Both the position numbers and the translations under genes were made by a program. Shown piece by piece: positions 37,582-47,489 of a DNA stretch of 64,000 bases. Under the pieces are notes generated by a model. That model was given only the letters and a program-made list of their open reading frames with translations. It searched no databases and was not told the DNA's origin. The DNA is from Streptococcus mitis. Lineage in GTDB: Bacteria > Bacillota > Bacilli > Lactobacillales > Streptococcaceae. The DNA lies in the NCBI RefSeq assembly GCF_000722705.1, contig NZ_JPFW01000004.1, positions 62,001 through 126,000 on the forward strand, written 5' to 3'. Each line of letters begins with the position of its first letter. The stretch's first letter is position 1.

Positions 37582-38928
37582 ATGCCAATCACAGCTGCAG
37601 ATATTCGTCGTGAAGTCAAGGAAAAAAATGTTACCTTTATTCGTCTTATGTTCTCAGATATTTTGGGGACGATGAAGAACGTCGAAATTCCTGCTACAGA
37701 TGAACAGTTAGATAAAGTCTTGTCAAACAAGGCTATGTTTGATGGATCTTCTATCGAAGGTTTTGTACGTATCAATGAGTCAGATATGTACTTGCATCCT
37801 GACTTGGATACATGGACAGTCTTCCCTTGGGGAGATGAAAATGGAAGTGTTGCAGGTTTAATCTGTGATGTCTATACAACAGAAGGTGAACCATTTGCAG
37901 GTGACCCTCGTGGTAATTTAAAACGTGCTCTCCGTCACATGGAAGAAGTGGGATTCAAATCCTTCAACCTTGGACCAGAGCCAGAATTCTTCCTATTTAA
38001 ACTGGACGAAAATGGGGATCCAACACTTGAAGTAAATGACAAGGGTGGCTACTTTGATTTGGCACCTACTGACCTTGCGGACAATACACGTCGTGAGATT
38101 GTCAATGTCTTGACCAAAATGGGATTTGAAGTAGAAGCGAGTCACCACGAGGTTGCGGTTGGTCAACACGAGATTGACTTTAAGTACGATGAAGTTCTCC
38201 GTGCCTGTGATAAGATTCAAATCTTCAAACTTGTTGTTAAAACTATTGCTCGCAAACATGGGCTTTACGCAACCTTTATGGCTAAACCAAAATTTGGTAT
38301 TGCTGGATCAGGTATGCACTGTAATATGTCCTTATTTGATGCAGAAGGAAATAATGCCTTCTTTGATCCAAATGATCCAAAAGGAATGCAGTTGTCAGAA
38401 ACTGCCTACTATTTCCTTGGCGGTTTGATTAAGCATGCCTACAACTATACTGCTATTATGAACCCAACGGTTAACTCATACAAACGTTTGGTTCCAGGTT
38501 ATGAAGCGCCTGTTTACATTGCTTGGGCTGGTCGTAACCGTTCGCCACTTGTGCGCGTGCCTGCTTCACGTGGCATGGGAACTCGTCTTGAGTTACGTTC
38601 AGTGGATCCAATGGCTAACCCATACATCGCTATGGCGGTTCTGTTGGAAGTTGGTTTGCATGGTATTGAAAATAAAATCGAAGCACCAGCTCCTATCGAA
38701 GAAAATATCTACATCATGACAGCAGAAGAGCGTAAGGAAGCTGGTATTACAGACCTTCCATCAACTCTTCACAACGCTTTGAAAGCTTTGACAGAAGATG
38801 AGGTTGTCAGAGCAGCTCTTGGAGAACATATCTATACTAGTTTCCTTGAAGCCAAACGAATTGAATGGTCAAGTTATGCAACCTTCGTTTCACAATGGGA
38901 AATTGATAACTATTTAGATCTTTACTAA
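37582..38928 (+). CDS. glnA: Glutamine synthetase type I
   Basis: 448 aa, the short alpha form found in Firmicutes, regulated by feedback and GlnR rather than adenylylation. Catalytic signatures: [10 protein letters not shown] (about 52), GPEPEFFLF with metal-binding Glu (about 132), the ATP region [12 protein letters not shown] (about 235), and [13 protein letters not shown] near residue 317. 36 bases after glnR. Confidence 0.98.
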   Translation: MPITAADIRREVKEKNVTFIRLMFSDILGTMKNVEIPATDEQLDKVLSNKAMFDGSSIEGFVRINESDMYLHPDLDTWTVFPWGDENGSVAGLICDVYTTEGEPFAGDPRGNLKRALRHMEEVGFKSFNLGPEPEFFLFKLDENGDPTLEVNDKGGYFDLAPTDLADNTRREIVNVLTKMGFEVEASHHEVAVGQHEIDFKYDEVLRACDKIQIFKLVVKTIARKHGLYATFMAKPKFGIAGSGMHCNMSLFDAEGNNAFFDPNDPKGMQLSETAYYFLGGLIKHAYNYTAIMNPTVNSYKRLVPGYEAPVYIAWAGRNRSPLVRVPASRGMGTRLELRSVDPMANPYIAMAVLLEVGLHGIENKIEAPAPIEENIYIMTAEERKEAGITDLPSTLHNALKALTEDEVVRAALGEHIYTSFLEAKRIEWSSYATFVSQWEIDNYLDLY

Positions 38929-38936
38929 TATAGAAG

Positions 38937-38963
38937 AAAGATTGCCTGAGGGCGGTCTTTTTT
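38937..38963 (+). terminator. Terminator of glnRA
   Basis: AAAGATTGCC / GGCGGTCTTT around TGAG, followed by TTTT. Confidence 0.9.
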
Positions 38964-38977
38964 CTTGTGTTTTATAT

Positions 38978-39016
38978 CGAGGTGTGATATATTTTATATA
39001 ACGAGATGCGATATAT
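38978..39016 (+). promoter_or_regulatory. Direct-repeat operator/promoter region of the PadR operon
   Basis: Two 15-bp repeats, CGAGGTGTGATATAT (38978-38992) and CGAGATGCGATATAT (39002-39016), match at 13 of 15 positions with 24 bp between starts. They lie immediately before the PadR gene and contain TATA-rich -10-like segments. Likely self-regulation by the PadR protein; inference. Confidence 0.55.
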
Positions 39017-39041
39017 CGAACTGAATAGGAGGTGGCTATAA

Positions 39042-39362
39042 ATGGAATTAACAGATAAGATTCGTCGAGTTTATCTTCCGATGACAGAAACGGGTTTTTA
39101 TATCTTGTTCTGTCTGCAAAAGGAGCGTCATGGGTATAGTATTACGCAAAAGGTCAAGGAGATGACAGATTCGCAAGTTTCGATTAGTCCTGGAACTATG
39201 TATGGAACCTTGTCAAAGATGGAAAAGGATGGTTTGATTTCCTTTGTCCGAGAAGAAGAAAAACGGAAAATCTATCAGATCACAGACTTGGGACGAAAAG
39301 TCTTAGATATTGAATTGAAGCGTATTGAACGGCTCTATAGAAACAGTCGGGAGGAAGGATGA
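39042..39362 (+). CDS. PadR family transcriptional regulator
   Basis: 106 aa winged-helix regulator: MTETGFYILFCLQKERHGYSI (PadR start), SPGTMYGTLSKMEKDGLI recognition helix, wing REEEKRKIYQITDLG. It has only a short C-terminal dimer helix (PadR-s2 type). Ribosome site AGGAGGTGG. It overlaps the next gene, whose product is a membrane protein it probably controls; such PadR-DUF2812 pairs are common in Firmicutes. Confidence 0.9.
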   Translation: MELTDKIRRVYLPMTETGFYILFCLQKERHGYSITQKVKEMTDSQVSISPGTMYGTLSKMEKDGLISFVREEEKRKIYQITDLGRKVLDIELKRIERLYRNSREEG

Positions 39363-39937
39363 TGGAAAAGAAGGTTGTTTATAGAATTGCTACCATTGCG
39401 GATTATGATAGAGAAGCTTTATATCTTAGAGAAATGCATGCTGAGGGCTGGAAACTTAAGGAAGTAACCTACTCTAACTTAGTAGTTGCGGTTAAGTATA
39501 CTTTTGAAAAGTGCCAACCGGAGCAGGTGTCTTATCAGTTGGACTTTTATCCCATGAAAAAATCAGAGAGAGCCTCCTATTTACAATTGTTTAAAGACTG
39601 TGGCTGGGAACATATTACAGACTTTAATGGGTTTTCCTACTTTAGAAAGCTTCATTCTGGAATTGAGTCGGATGCCGAGTTTGAAATTTATAATGACGCA
39701 GCTGGGAAGTTAGCTATGGTCAAACGGATTTTAACGAGGCGGATGTTTCCTATTTTGCTTCTCTTTTTAGCTCTACTACCGGTTTTCTCAAAGTTTGTCA
39801 CTGGAGGTAGTTCTTTCAGTTGGGAAATGTTTTTGATTGTTATAATAGATAGTGTTTTATTGATAGTTCATGCGATTCAGATTTCTTATATTTTTTGGAG
39901 ATTGTTTCAAAAGTGGAAAGAATTATCTGATAAATAA
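39359..39937 (+). CDS. DUF2812 membrane protein 1
   Basis: 192 aa. N-terminal DUF2812 domain (about 1-110: EALYLREMHAEGWKL, CQPEQVSYQLDFYP, LFKDCGWEHI, FSYFRK), then two membrane helices (about 133-150 and 158-180). Function unknown. ATG 39359 overlaps the PadR stop; ATG 39362 is an alternative with better spacing to GAGGAAGG. Tandem paralogue of the next gene. Confidence 0.85.
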   Translation: MMEKKVVYRIATIADYDREALYLREMHAEGWKLKEVTYSNLVVAVKYTFEKCQPEQVSYQLDFYPMKKSERASYLQLFKDCGWEHITDFNGFSYFRKLHSGIESDAEFEIYNDAAGKLAMVKRILTRRMFPILLLFLALLPVFSKFVTGGSSFSWEMFLIVIIDSVLLIVHAIQISYIFWRLFQKWKELSDK

Positions 39938-39971
39938 CGCCAGGCATGTTTTCTAATTTTGGAGTAAGGCA

Positions 39972-40484
39972 ATGAATAGCAGAGTAGAATTTCGGATTTT
40001 CACTATTCTTGATTTGGACAAGGAAGAAGAGTATTTGCATGAGATGCACTTGAAAGGTTGGAGGTATAGAACGAGTCGTTTTGGTTTTTTCTATTTTGAC
40101 CAATGTCAACCAGACGATATCATTTATCGTATCTATGATTCTAGACTTCTTAAAAAATATAAGCATGAACTGCAAGATTTTAGAAATAGAGGTTGGGAAT
40201 TGATAGAAGCAGGTTCTTGTTCGATTCTTCGTAAATCGTCTTCTAATTTACTTCCAGAGGATCAAGTCTATATGAGTAAGGGGCTCAGATGGGAAGTCAT
40301 GCGGTATAGACTTCGTTCATGTGCAGCTACTTTCTTAGGTGGTTTGGTTGTTTGTATAAGTTTATTTAAAGAAGAACTTTCTATGTCTTTCTTCGTTATT
40401 TTTCTTTTATATGCTCTCTTGATTTCCTATCTAATCTATGGTTTTTTTAGACTTAAAAGGAAATATCAAGTAGATGAACAGTAA
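39972..40484 (+). CDS. DUF2812 membrane protein 2
   Basis: 170 aa, same layout as the previous gene: DUF2812 domain (EEEYLHEMHLKGWRY, CQPDDIIYRIY, FRNRGWELIEAG) and two C-terminal helices (about 110-150). The shared motifs show a tandem duplication that has diverged strongly. Weak ribosome site (GGAGTAAGGCA). Its transcript would end in the CIRCE hairpin at 40509. Confidence 0.82.
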   Translation: MNSRVEFRIFTILDLDKEEEYLHEMHLKGWRYRTSRFGFFYFDQCQPDDIIYRIYDSRLLKKYKHELQDFRNRGWELIEAGSCSILRKSSSNLLPEDQVYMSKGLRWEVMRYRLRSCAATFLGGLVVCISLFKEELSMSFFVIFLLYALLISYLIYGFFRLKRKYQVDEQ

Positions 40485-40508
40485 GTTTCTAGGTCTTTAG
40501 ACTGATTT

Positions 40509-40535
40509 TTAGCACTCTTGATAAAAGAGTGCTAA
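40509..40535. promoter_or_regulatory. CIRCE operator 1 (also terminator-like)
   Basis: Perfect CIRCE: TTAGCACTC, 9 bases, GAGTGCTAA. It lies upstream of the hrcA -35. Because TTTTTT follows, the same inverted repeat can act as an intrinsic terminator for the DUF2812 operon. Confidence 0.95.
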
Positions 40536-40552
40536 TTTTTTGAGTTTTTATC

Positions 40553-40580
40553 TTGACATTCTCTTCTAAGGGTGTATAAT
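40553..40580 (+). promoter_or_regulatory. Heat-shock operon promoter
   Basis: TTGACA (40553-40558), 16-base spacer, TATAAT (40575-40580), between the two CIRCE operators. Confidence 0.92.
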
Positions 40581-40591
40581 AGAATCATAAG

Positions 40592-40618
40592 TTAGCACTT
40601 GAGTGTATCGAGTGCTAA
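40592..40618. promoter_or_regulatory. CIRCE operator 2
   Basis: TTAGCACTT, 9 bases, GAGTGCTAA: one change in the left arm. Just downstream of the RNA start, so HrcA binding would block initiation. Confidence 0.95.
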
Positions 40619-40644
40619 TCGATCAGACAGAGAGGAGTGATGAG

Positions 40645-41679
40645 ATGGTTACAGAGCGTCAGCAGGATATTCTAAATCTCATTATTGACATCTTTACCAA
40701 AACGCACGAACCTGTCGGATCCAAAGCCTTGCAAGAGTCTATTAACTCTAGCAGTGCAACCATTCGTAATGACATGGCGGCTTTAGAAAAGCAAGGTTTG
40801 CTTGAAAAGGCTCATACTTCAAGTGGTCGGATGCCAAGTGTTGCTGGTTTTCAGTACTATGTGAAACACTCGCTGGATTTTGACCGACTGGCTGAAAATG
40901 AGGTATACGAGATTGTCAAAGCCTTTGACCAGGAATTCTTCAAGCTAGAGGATATTTTGCAAGAGGCAGCTAATCTACTAACAGACTTGAGTGGATGTAC
41001 GGTAGTGGCGCTGGACGTTGAGCCCAGCAGGCAACGTTTGACAGCCTTTGATATCGTTGTTTTGGGGCAACATACAGCCTTGGCAGTATTTACCCTAGAC
41101 GAGTCTCGAACGGTTACCAGTCAGTTTCTGATTCCAAGGAACTTCTTACAGGAGGATTTGCTGAAACTGAAGAGCATCATTCAGGAACGTTTCCTCGGCC
41201 ACACCGTTCTAGATATTCACTACAAGATTCGGACGGAGATTCCGCAGATTATCCAGCGCTACTTTACAACAACGGATAATGTGATTGATCTCTTTGAACA
41301 CATTTTTAAGGAAATGTTCAACGAAAATATCGTGGTGGCAGGCAAGGTCAATCTCTTGAATTTTGCTAATCTGGCAGCCTATCAGTTCTTTGACCAGCCG
41401 CAAAAGGTGGCTCTGGAGATTCGTGAGGGATTGCGTGAAGATCAGATGCAAAATGTCCGTGTTGCAGACAGTCAAGAATCCTGCCTAGCTGACCTAGCGG
41501 TGATTAGTAGCAAGTTCCTCATTCCTTATCGGGGAGTTGGAATTCTAGCTATTATCGGTCCAGTCAATCTGGATTACCAACAGCTAATCAACCAAGTCAA
41601 TGTGGTCAACCGTGTTTTGACCATGAAGTTGACAGATTTTTACCGCTACCTCAGCAGTAATCATTATGAAGTACATTAA
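40645..41679 (+). CDS. hrcA: Heat-inducible transcription repressor HrcA
   Basis: 344 aa. N-terminal winged helix ([42 protein letters not shown]), GAF-like middle and C-terminal regions. It binds CIRCE and needs GroEL to stay active. ATG 40645 follows GAGGAG; the longer open frame reaches back into CIRCE 2 and is not used. First gene of hrcA-grpE-dnaK. Confidence 0.96.
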   Translation: MVTERQQDILNLIIDIFTKTHEPVGSKALQESINSSSATIRNDMAALEKQGLLEKAHTSSGRMPSVAGFQYYVKHSLDFDRLAENEVYEIVKAFDQEFFKLEDILQEAANLLTDLSGCTVVALDVEPSRQRLTAFDIVVLGQHTALAVFTLDESRTVTSQFLIPRNFLQEDLLKLKSIIQERFLGHTVLDIHYKIRTEIPQIIQRYFTTTDNVIDLFEHIFKEMFNENIVVAGKVNLLNFANLAAYQFFDQPQKVALEIREGLREDQMQNVRVADSQESCLADLAVISSKFLIPYRGVGILAIIGPVNLDYQQLINQVNVVNRVLTMKLTDFYRYLSSNHYEVH

Positions 41680-41705
41680 GATTGAAATCATTAAAGGAGG
41701 CGAAA

Positions 41706-42230
41706 ATGGCCCAAGATATAAAAAATGAAGAAGTAGAAGAAGTCCAAGAAGAGGAAGTTGTGGAAACGGTAGAAGAAACGACTCCTGAGAAGTCTGAGTT
41801 GGACTTGGCAAATGAACGTGCGGATGAGTTCGAAAATAAATACCTTCGTGCTCATGCAGAAATGCAGAATATCCAACGCCGTGCCAATGAAGAGCGTCAA
41901 AACTTGCAACGTTATCGTAGCCAGGACTTGGCAAAAGCGATTCTCCCTTCTTTGGATAACCTAGAGCGTGCACTCGCAGTTGAAGGTTTGACAGATGATG
42001 TGAAGAAGGGCTTGGAAATGGTGCAAGAAAGCTTGATTCACGCTTTGAAAGAAGAAGGAATCGAAGAAATCGCAGCTGACGGTGAATTTGACCATAACTA
42101 CCATATGGCCATCCAAACTCTCCCAGCAGACGATGAACACCCAGCAGATACCATCGCCCAAGTTTTCCAAAAAGGCTACAAACTCCATGATCGTATCCTA
42201 CGCCCAGCAATGGTGGTGGTGTACAACTAG
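41706..42230 (+). CDS. grpE: Nucleotide exchange factor GrpE
   Basis: 174 aa. Acidic disordered N-terminus (Glu-rich, about 1-40), long coiled coil (about 40-85), C-terminal beta domain ending [14 protein letters not shown]. Releases ADP from DnaK. ATG 41706 follows AAAGGAGGCGAAA. A 380-base spacer separates it from dnaK. Confidence 0.97.
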   Translation: MAQDIKNEEVEEVQEEEVVETVEETTPEKSELDLANERADEFENKYLRAHAEMQNIQRRANEERQNLQRYRSQDLAKAILPSLDNLERALAVEGLTDDVKKGLEMVQESLIHALKEEGIEEIAADGEFDHNYHMAIQTLPADDEHPADTIAQVFQKGYKLHDRILRPAMVVVYN

Positions 42231-42237
42231 GCAATTC

Positions 42238-42265
42238 TGACGGTAGCTAAATGACGGTAGCTAAA
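42238..42265 (+). repeat. Perfect 14-bp tandem duplication after grpE
   Basis: TGACGGTAGCTAAA occurs twice back to back, starting eight bases after the grpE stop. Confidence 0.85.
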
Positions 42266-42458
42266 GCAACTCGTCAGAAAACGGCAATCGCTATGGCGTT
42301 TGCCTAGCCTCCTTACTAACTCGTCGTCGAAATAAAATCGATTTCGACTCCTCGTGTCGCAATTTACATAATAGAAAACTTGTCCGAAACGACACTAAAC
42401 TATGAAGAAAGATAAAATATGTTTGGCTTTGCAATAGTGAGCGAAGCGAACCAAAGAC
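42266..42458. other. Structured grpE-dnaK spacer, left part
   Basis: No gene seen. It holds GTCGAAAT..ATTTCGAC (about 42324-42347) and TTTGG..CCAAA (about 42422-42455) inverted repeats. No promoter that I would defend. Confidence 0.5.
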
Positions 42459-42572
42459 GATACTCTTCGCCGTGGCGCTATCTGCGCAAACTTTGAGACC
42501 TTAGGCTCAAAGTTTAGTCAAAGAGATTGACGAAGTCAAGCTCTGACGGCGTCGCCACTTAAGAAGAGTATC
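42459..42572. repeat. 114-bp palindromic element between grpE and dnaK
   Basis: Outer inverted repeats GATACTCTTC (42459-42468) and GAAGAGTATC (42563-42572) are perfect. Nested inside are GTGGCG/CGCCAC, a perfect 10-bp hairpin AAACTTTGAG / CTCAAAGTTT (42488-42515) and TTGAC-GAA-GTCAA (42527-42539). The outer end matches one end of BOX, and GACGAAGTCA resembles boxB, but the remainder differs. RNA from the hrcA promoter would fold into one long branched structure just before dnaK. Confidence 0.7.
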
Positions 42573-42598
42573 AAAAAGAAAAAAGAAGATAAATTTAA

Positions 42599-44434
<1,836 letters not shown>

Positions 44435-44471
44435 GATGCAAAGCCCGTTAAAACCTCACAGTGAAAATAGG

Positions 44472-44517
44472 AAATCTGACACAGAAACTTTAGTTTCTAG
44501 GAAGATTTGTCTTTTTC
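44472..44517 (+). terminator. Terminator-like hairpin after dnaK
   Basis: Nested stems AAATCT..AGATTT and AGAAACT-TT-AGTTTCT, then GTCTTTTT. Confidence 0.7.
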
Positions 44518-44598
44518 ACCAAGAGGTTAGGGAGTGCTCGATTTAGCATTACTAGTTTGATTTTTAAAACTCGAACGTCGTAATGATAGGAAGAAATC

Positions 44599-44627
44599 CA
44601 GAGGTTGCAACCCAGCCTCTGTTTTTC
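44599..44627 (+). terminator. Second terminator before the DJ-1-like gene
   Basis: CAGAGG (44599-44604) pairs with CCTCTG (44616-44621) and is followed by TTTTTC. Its loop includes a GGTTGCAACC palindrome that can compete. Confidence 0.75.
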
Positions 44628-44640
44628 GATAAAATAGAGG

Positions 44641-45282
44641 ATGTTGCGTATGAAAAAAGTACTTTGTGTCATTTATCCTAATTTTTCTCTCTATGAGATA
44701 ACCACTTTAACAAGTACTTTAGCTCTGTCTTTTGATATCACGATTGATTATGTCGCTTCTGAGAATTCGATGGTGGTCTCTGAGGATGGTTTGCCCTGTC
44801 AACCGACGAAAACATTGGATCAGATCCGTATAGAAGATTATTCTTGTGTGATTTTGCCAGGAATGGTAAATATAGGTCCTACTCTACAAGATGAGAAATT
44901 GATCTCGTTTTTGAGAAGTCTTAATGAGCAAGATGTCTTAATTGCAGCCATTTCTTCAGCGCCCCTTTTATTGGCGAAGGCAGGCTTGTTGAACGACACG
45001 AAATTTACAGGTGGAATTTGGCAAAACTTCTTTGATTATTTTGAATTTCTTCCACGTAAGAATTTTCAACCGAAAGTTCTTGTCCAAGATAAACAAATCA
45101 TTACGGCTATCGGTTTTGCACATCAAGAGTTTGCAAGAAAAGTGATTTTTGGTTTAGGGTTGGCAGAGAATACGGACAACTATTTTAAAGAACAGAACGA
45201 GTATGCTGAAGAGGATTTGATATTTACTCTATCAGATGAAGAGTTTAATCAAGTGAAGCAGAGTATAGAAAACAGCCTCTAA
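44641..45282 (+). CDS. DJ-1/PfpI family protein with Ser at the nucleophile position
   Basis: 213 aa (or 210 from ATG 44650). Flavodoxin-like DJ-1/PfpI fold: VLCVIYPNFSLYEITTL, CVILPGMVNIGPTL, and the nucleophile elbow AAISSAPLLLAKAGLL, where DJ-1 relatives normally have Cys (AAICxAP). A TAAAAT box at 44630-44635 lies only five bases before the first ATG. It sits between dnaK and dnaJ after a terminator, so it may have its own promoter. DJ-1 relatives include chaperones, glyoxalases and transcription-factor domains; the function here is open. Confidence 0.8.
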   Translation: MLRMKKVLCVIYPNFSLYEITTLTSTLALSFDITIDYVASENSMVVSEDGLPCQPTKTLDQIRIEDYSCVILPGMVNIGPTLQDEKLISFLRSLNEQDVLIAAISSAPLLLAKAGLLNDTKFTGGIWQNFFDYFEFLPRKNFQPKVLVQDKQIITAIGFAHQEFARKVIFGLGLAENTDNYFKEQNEYAEEDLIFTLSDEEFNQVKQSIENSL

Positions 45283-45299
45283 AGATTTACATGAAAATT

Positions 45300-45449
45300 A
45301 TAGAAAGGAACAACGGTGTTCGTAACTGAACACGGGTTCCCAAATTTCTTACTCAATATAAAAGAAAGGAATTGAACCCGACCTAAATCGAGGTTTGATT
45401 CAAAATATCAATAGAAAGGAACAAAGGTGTTCAGGGAATTGAACACGGG
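45300..45449 (+). repeat. Direct repeat pair with hairpins before dnaJ
   Basis: ATAGAAAGGAACAA(C/A)GGTGTTC starts at 45300 and again at 45411. Each copy contains GTGTTC..GAACAC (45316-45333 and 45427-45446) and ends in ACGGG. A third partial AAAGAAAGGAA lies at 45361. Confidence 0.65.
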
Positions 45450-45452
45450 CTA

Positions 45453-45527
45453 CGGACTGTGCCAAAAAGATAGTTTTTTCTAGGACGCAAGCGTCCGTCG
45501 TCAAAACTCCTATTTTGGCTGTGTCCG
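45453..45527 (+). other. Large branched hairpin just upstream of dnaJ
   Basis: CGGAC-TGT-GCCAAAA (45453-45467) pairs with TTTTGGC-TGT-GTCCG (45513-45527), a 12-bp stem with a symmetric 3-base internal loop. Inside is GGACGC-AA-GCGTCC (45483-45496). Confidence 0.65.
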
Positions 45528-45552
45528 TTTGACGCCCTTTGTATCTTGAATT

Positions 45553-46689
45553 ATGAACAATACTGAATTTTATGATCGTCTGGGGGTGTCAAAAAACGCT
45601 TCGGCAGACGAGATCAAAAAGGCTTATCGTAAGCTTTCGAAAAAATATCACCCAGATATCAACAAGGAGCCTGGTGCTGAGGACAAGTACAAGGAAGTTC
45701 AAGAAGCCTATGAGACTTTGAGTGACGACCAAAAACGTGCAGCCTATGACCAATATGGTGCTGCAGGAGCCAACGGTGGCTTTGGTGGTGCTGGTGGTTT
45801 CGGCGGTTTCAATGGGGCAGGTGGCTTCGGTGGTTTTGAGGACATCTTCTCAAGTTTCTTCGGCGGAGGCGGTGCTTCGCGCAATCCAAACGCTCCTCGT
45901 CAAGGGGATGACCTCCAATACCGTGTGAATTTGACCTTTGAAGAAGCTATTTTCGGAGCTGAAAAAGAAGTCAAGTACAACCGTGAAGCAAGCTGTCGTA
46001 CATGTAATGGCTCAGGTGCTAAGCCAGGAACAAGTCCAGTCACTTGTGGACGCTGTCATGGCGCTGGTGTTATTAACGTCGATACGCAGACTCCGCTTGG
46101 TATGATGCGTCGCCAAGTAACCTGTGATGTCTGTCATGGTCGCGGAAAAGAAATCAAAGATCCATGTACAACTTGTCACGGAACAGGTCATGAAAAACAA
46201 GCTCATAGCGTACATGTCAAAATCCCTGCTGGTGTGGAAACTGGTCAACAAATTCGCCTAGCTGGTCAGGGTGAAGCAGGCTTTAACGGTGGACCATACG
46301 GTGACTTGTATGTAGTAGTTTCTGTGGAAGCCAGCGATAAGTTTGAACGTGAAGGAACGACTATCTTCTACAGTCTCAACCTCAACTTTGTCCAAGCAGC
46401 TCTTGGTGACACAGTAGATATCCCAACTGTTCACGGTGATGTTGAATTGGTTATTCCAGAGGGAACTCAGACTGGTAAGAAATTCCGTCTACGTGGCAAG
46501 GGAGCGCCAAGTCTTCGTGGTGGTGCAGTTGGTGACCAATACGTTACTGTCAATGTCGTGACTCCGACAGGCTTGAACGACCGCCAAAAAGCAGCTTTGA
46601 AAGAATTCGCAGCTGCTGGTGATTTAAAAGTCAATCCAAAGAAAAAGGGCTTCTTTGACCATATTAAAGATGCATTTGAAGGAGAATAA
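45553..46689 (+). CDS. dnaJ: Chaperone DnaJ (Hsp40)
   Basis: 378 aa. J domain with the HPD tripeptide ([10 protein letters not shown], about residue 33-35), Gly/Phe-rich linker (about 70-105), four zinc motifs CxxCxGxG ([32 protein letters not shown]; about 145-215), then the C-terminal substrate and dimer domains. Oddly, no ribosome site precedes the ATG (upstream bases are CTTTGTATCTTGAATT), and a large RNA structure ends 26 bases before it. Confidence 0.97.
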   Translation: MNNTEFYDRLGVSKNASADEIKKAYRKLSKKYHPDINKEPGAEDKYKEVQEAYETLSDDQKRAAYDQYGAAGANGGFGGAGGFGGFNGAGGFGGFEDIFSSFFGGGGASRNPNAPRQGDDLQYRVNLTFEEAIFGAEKEVKYNREASCRTCNGSGAKPGTSPVTCGRCHGAGVINVDTQTPLGMMRRQVTCDVCHGRGKEIKDPCTTCHGTGHEKQAHSVHVKIPAGVETGQQIRLAGQGEAGFNGGPYGDLYVVVSVEASDKFEREGTTIFYSLNLNFVQAALGDTVDIPTVHGDVELVIPEGTQTGKKFRLRGKGAPSLRGGAVGDQYVTVNVVTPTGLNDRQKAALKEFAAAGDLKVNPKKKGFFDHIKDAFEGE

Positions 46690-46692
46690 AGC

Positions 46693-46716
46693 AAAAAGAG
46701 CCGTCGGGCTCTTTTT
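46693..46716. terminator. Bidirectional terminator between dnaJ and the coiled-coil gene
   Basis: AAAAAGAGCC-GTCG-GGCTCTTTTT: perfect 10-bp stem with T runs on both strands. Confidence 0.93.
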
Positions 46717-47002
46717 ACTTATCTTCAATTTCCTGTGTTTCTTTGATCACAGCTAGTCTAGTCTGGATATCCTTTTCCAAGACCTTAAACTTGTAAGTCA
46801 GGTCTTCTTGGTATTCCTTAATGAGTTCTTTTTGCTGGTCGATGATTTGCAGGCTGTTTTGGATAATATCCACATCGTCCTTGATAGCTTGAACACGGTC
46901 AGTAGTGTTCAAGACTTCATCTGTGATGACTTGGCGATTTTTTGTGACCAAATAACTTCCTGCTGCAGCTCCTGCAAATAGCAGTAGATTAGATAATTTC
47001 AT
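46715..47002 (-). CDS. Small membrane-anchored coiled-coil protein (YtxH-like)
   Basis: 95 aa. Short hydrophobic N-terminus (LSNLLLFAGAAAGSYLV) followed by a charged helix with heptads (about 35-92). Function unknown; it resembles YtxH-type stress proteins in layout only. It starts 10 bases after hit on the same strand, so the two form an operon. Confidence 0.75.
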   Translation of the reverse strand: MKLSNLLLFAGAAAGSYLVTKNRQVITDEVLNTTDRVQAIKDDVDIIQNSLQIIDQQKELIKEYQEDLTYKFKVLEKDIQTRLAVIKETQEIEDK

Positions 47003-47011
47003 GGCAACTCC

Positions 47012-47422
47012 TTAGGCGTTTTTGATAGTTTTAGCGACTTGAGCGAGTTTGTCAAAGTCTGGTTCGTGGGCGATAAAATCAATCTTGAGGTCATCGTCCG
47101 CACTGTAGCGAGGAACGAGGTGCACGTGGGTATGAAAGACTGTTTGACCAGCGATTTCTTCACAGTTGGCAATGATATTCATGCCAGCAGCCTTGGTAGC
47201 TTTCATAACTTTTTGAGCCACTTTTGGCACTTGGGCAAGGAGTTGGCTGGCGCTAGTAGCGTCCATTTCCAAAAGATTGCGATAGTGCTCTTTTGGTACG
47301 ACCAAGGTGTGTCCTGGTGTTACTTGAGAGATATCAAGAAAGGCAAGAACCTGCTCATCTTCATATACTTTTGAAGCAGGAATTTCCCCTGCGATGATTT
47401 TACAAAAAATGCAATCTGACAT
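47012..47422 (-). CDS. hit: HIT family hydrolase
   Basis: 136 aa Hint-type nucleotide-binding protein. Histidine triad HTHVHLVP at about residue 95-102, N-terminal CIFCKIIAGEIPASKVYED. Likely a purine nucleoside phosphoramidase. Ribosome site AGAGGTAG before ATG 47422. Divergent from ecsA. Confidence 0.95.
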   Translation of the reverse strand: MSDCIFCKIIAGEIPASKVYEDEQVLAFLDISQVTPGHTLVVPKEHYRNLLEMDATSASQLLAQVPKVAQKVMKATKAAGMNIIANCEEIAGQTVFHTHVHLVPRYSADDDLKIDFIAHEPDFDKLAQVAKTIKNA

Positions 47423-47449
47423 AAAATCTACCTCTACTGTATTGAATTT

Positions 47450-47472
47450 TGATATAATATAGCTACATTATA
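47450..47472. promoter_or_regulatory. Mirror-image divergent promoters of hit and ecsA
   Basis: Plus: TGATATAAT with TATAAT at 47453-47458. Minus: TGGTATAAT with TATAAT from 47472 to 47467. Only eight bases separate the boxes, which together form a near-perfect 20-bp palindrome. Each RNA would start inside or beside the other promoter's -10. Confidence 0.75.
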
Positions 47473-47489
47473 CCAGATTTGGAGAAAAT

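Noticed and set aside
41584-42234. 216-codon minus-strand ORF across hrcA-grpE
   Set aside because: Shadow of grpE codon usage on the other strand; no ribosome site or promoter.
45300-45449. CRISPR array
   Set aside because: Only two full copies, 111 bases apart, with internal hairpins and no cas genes.
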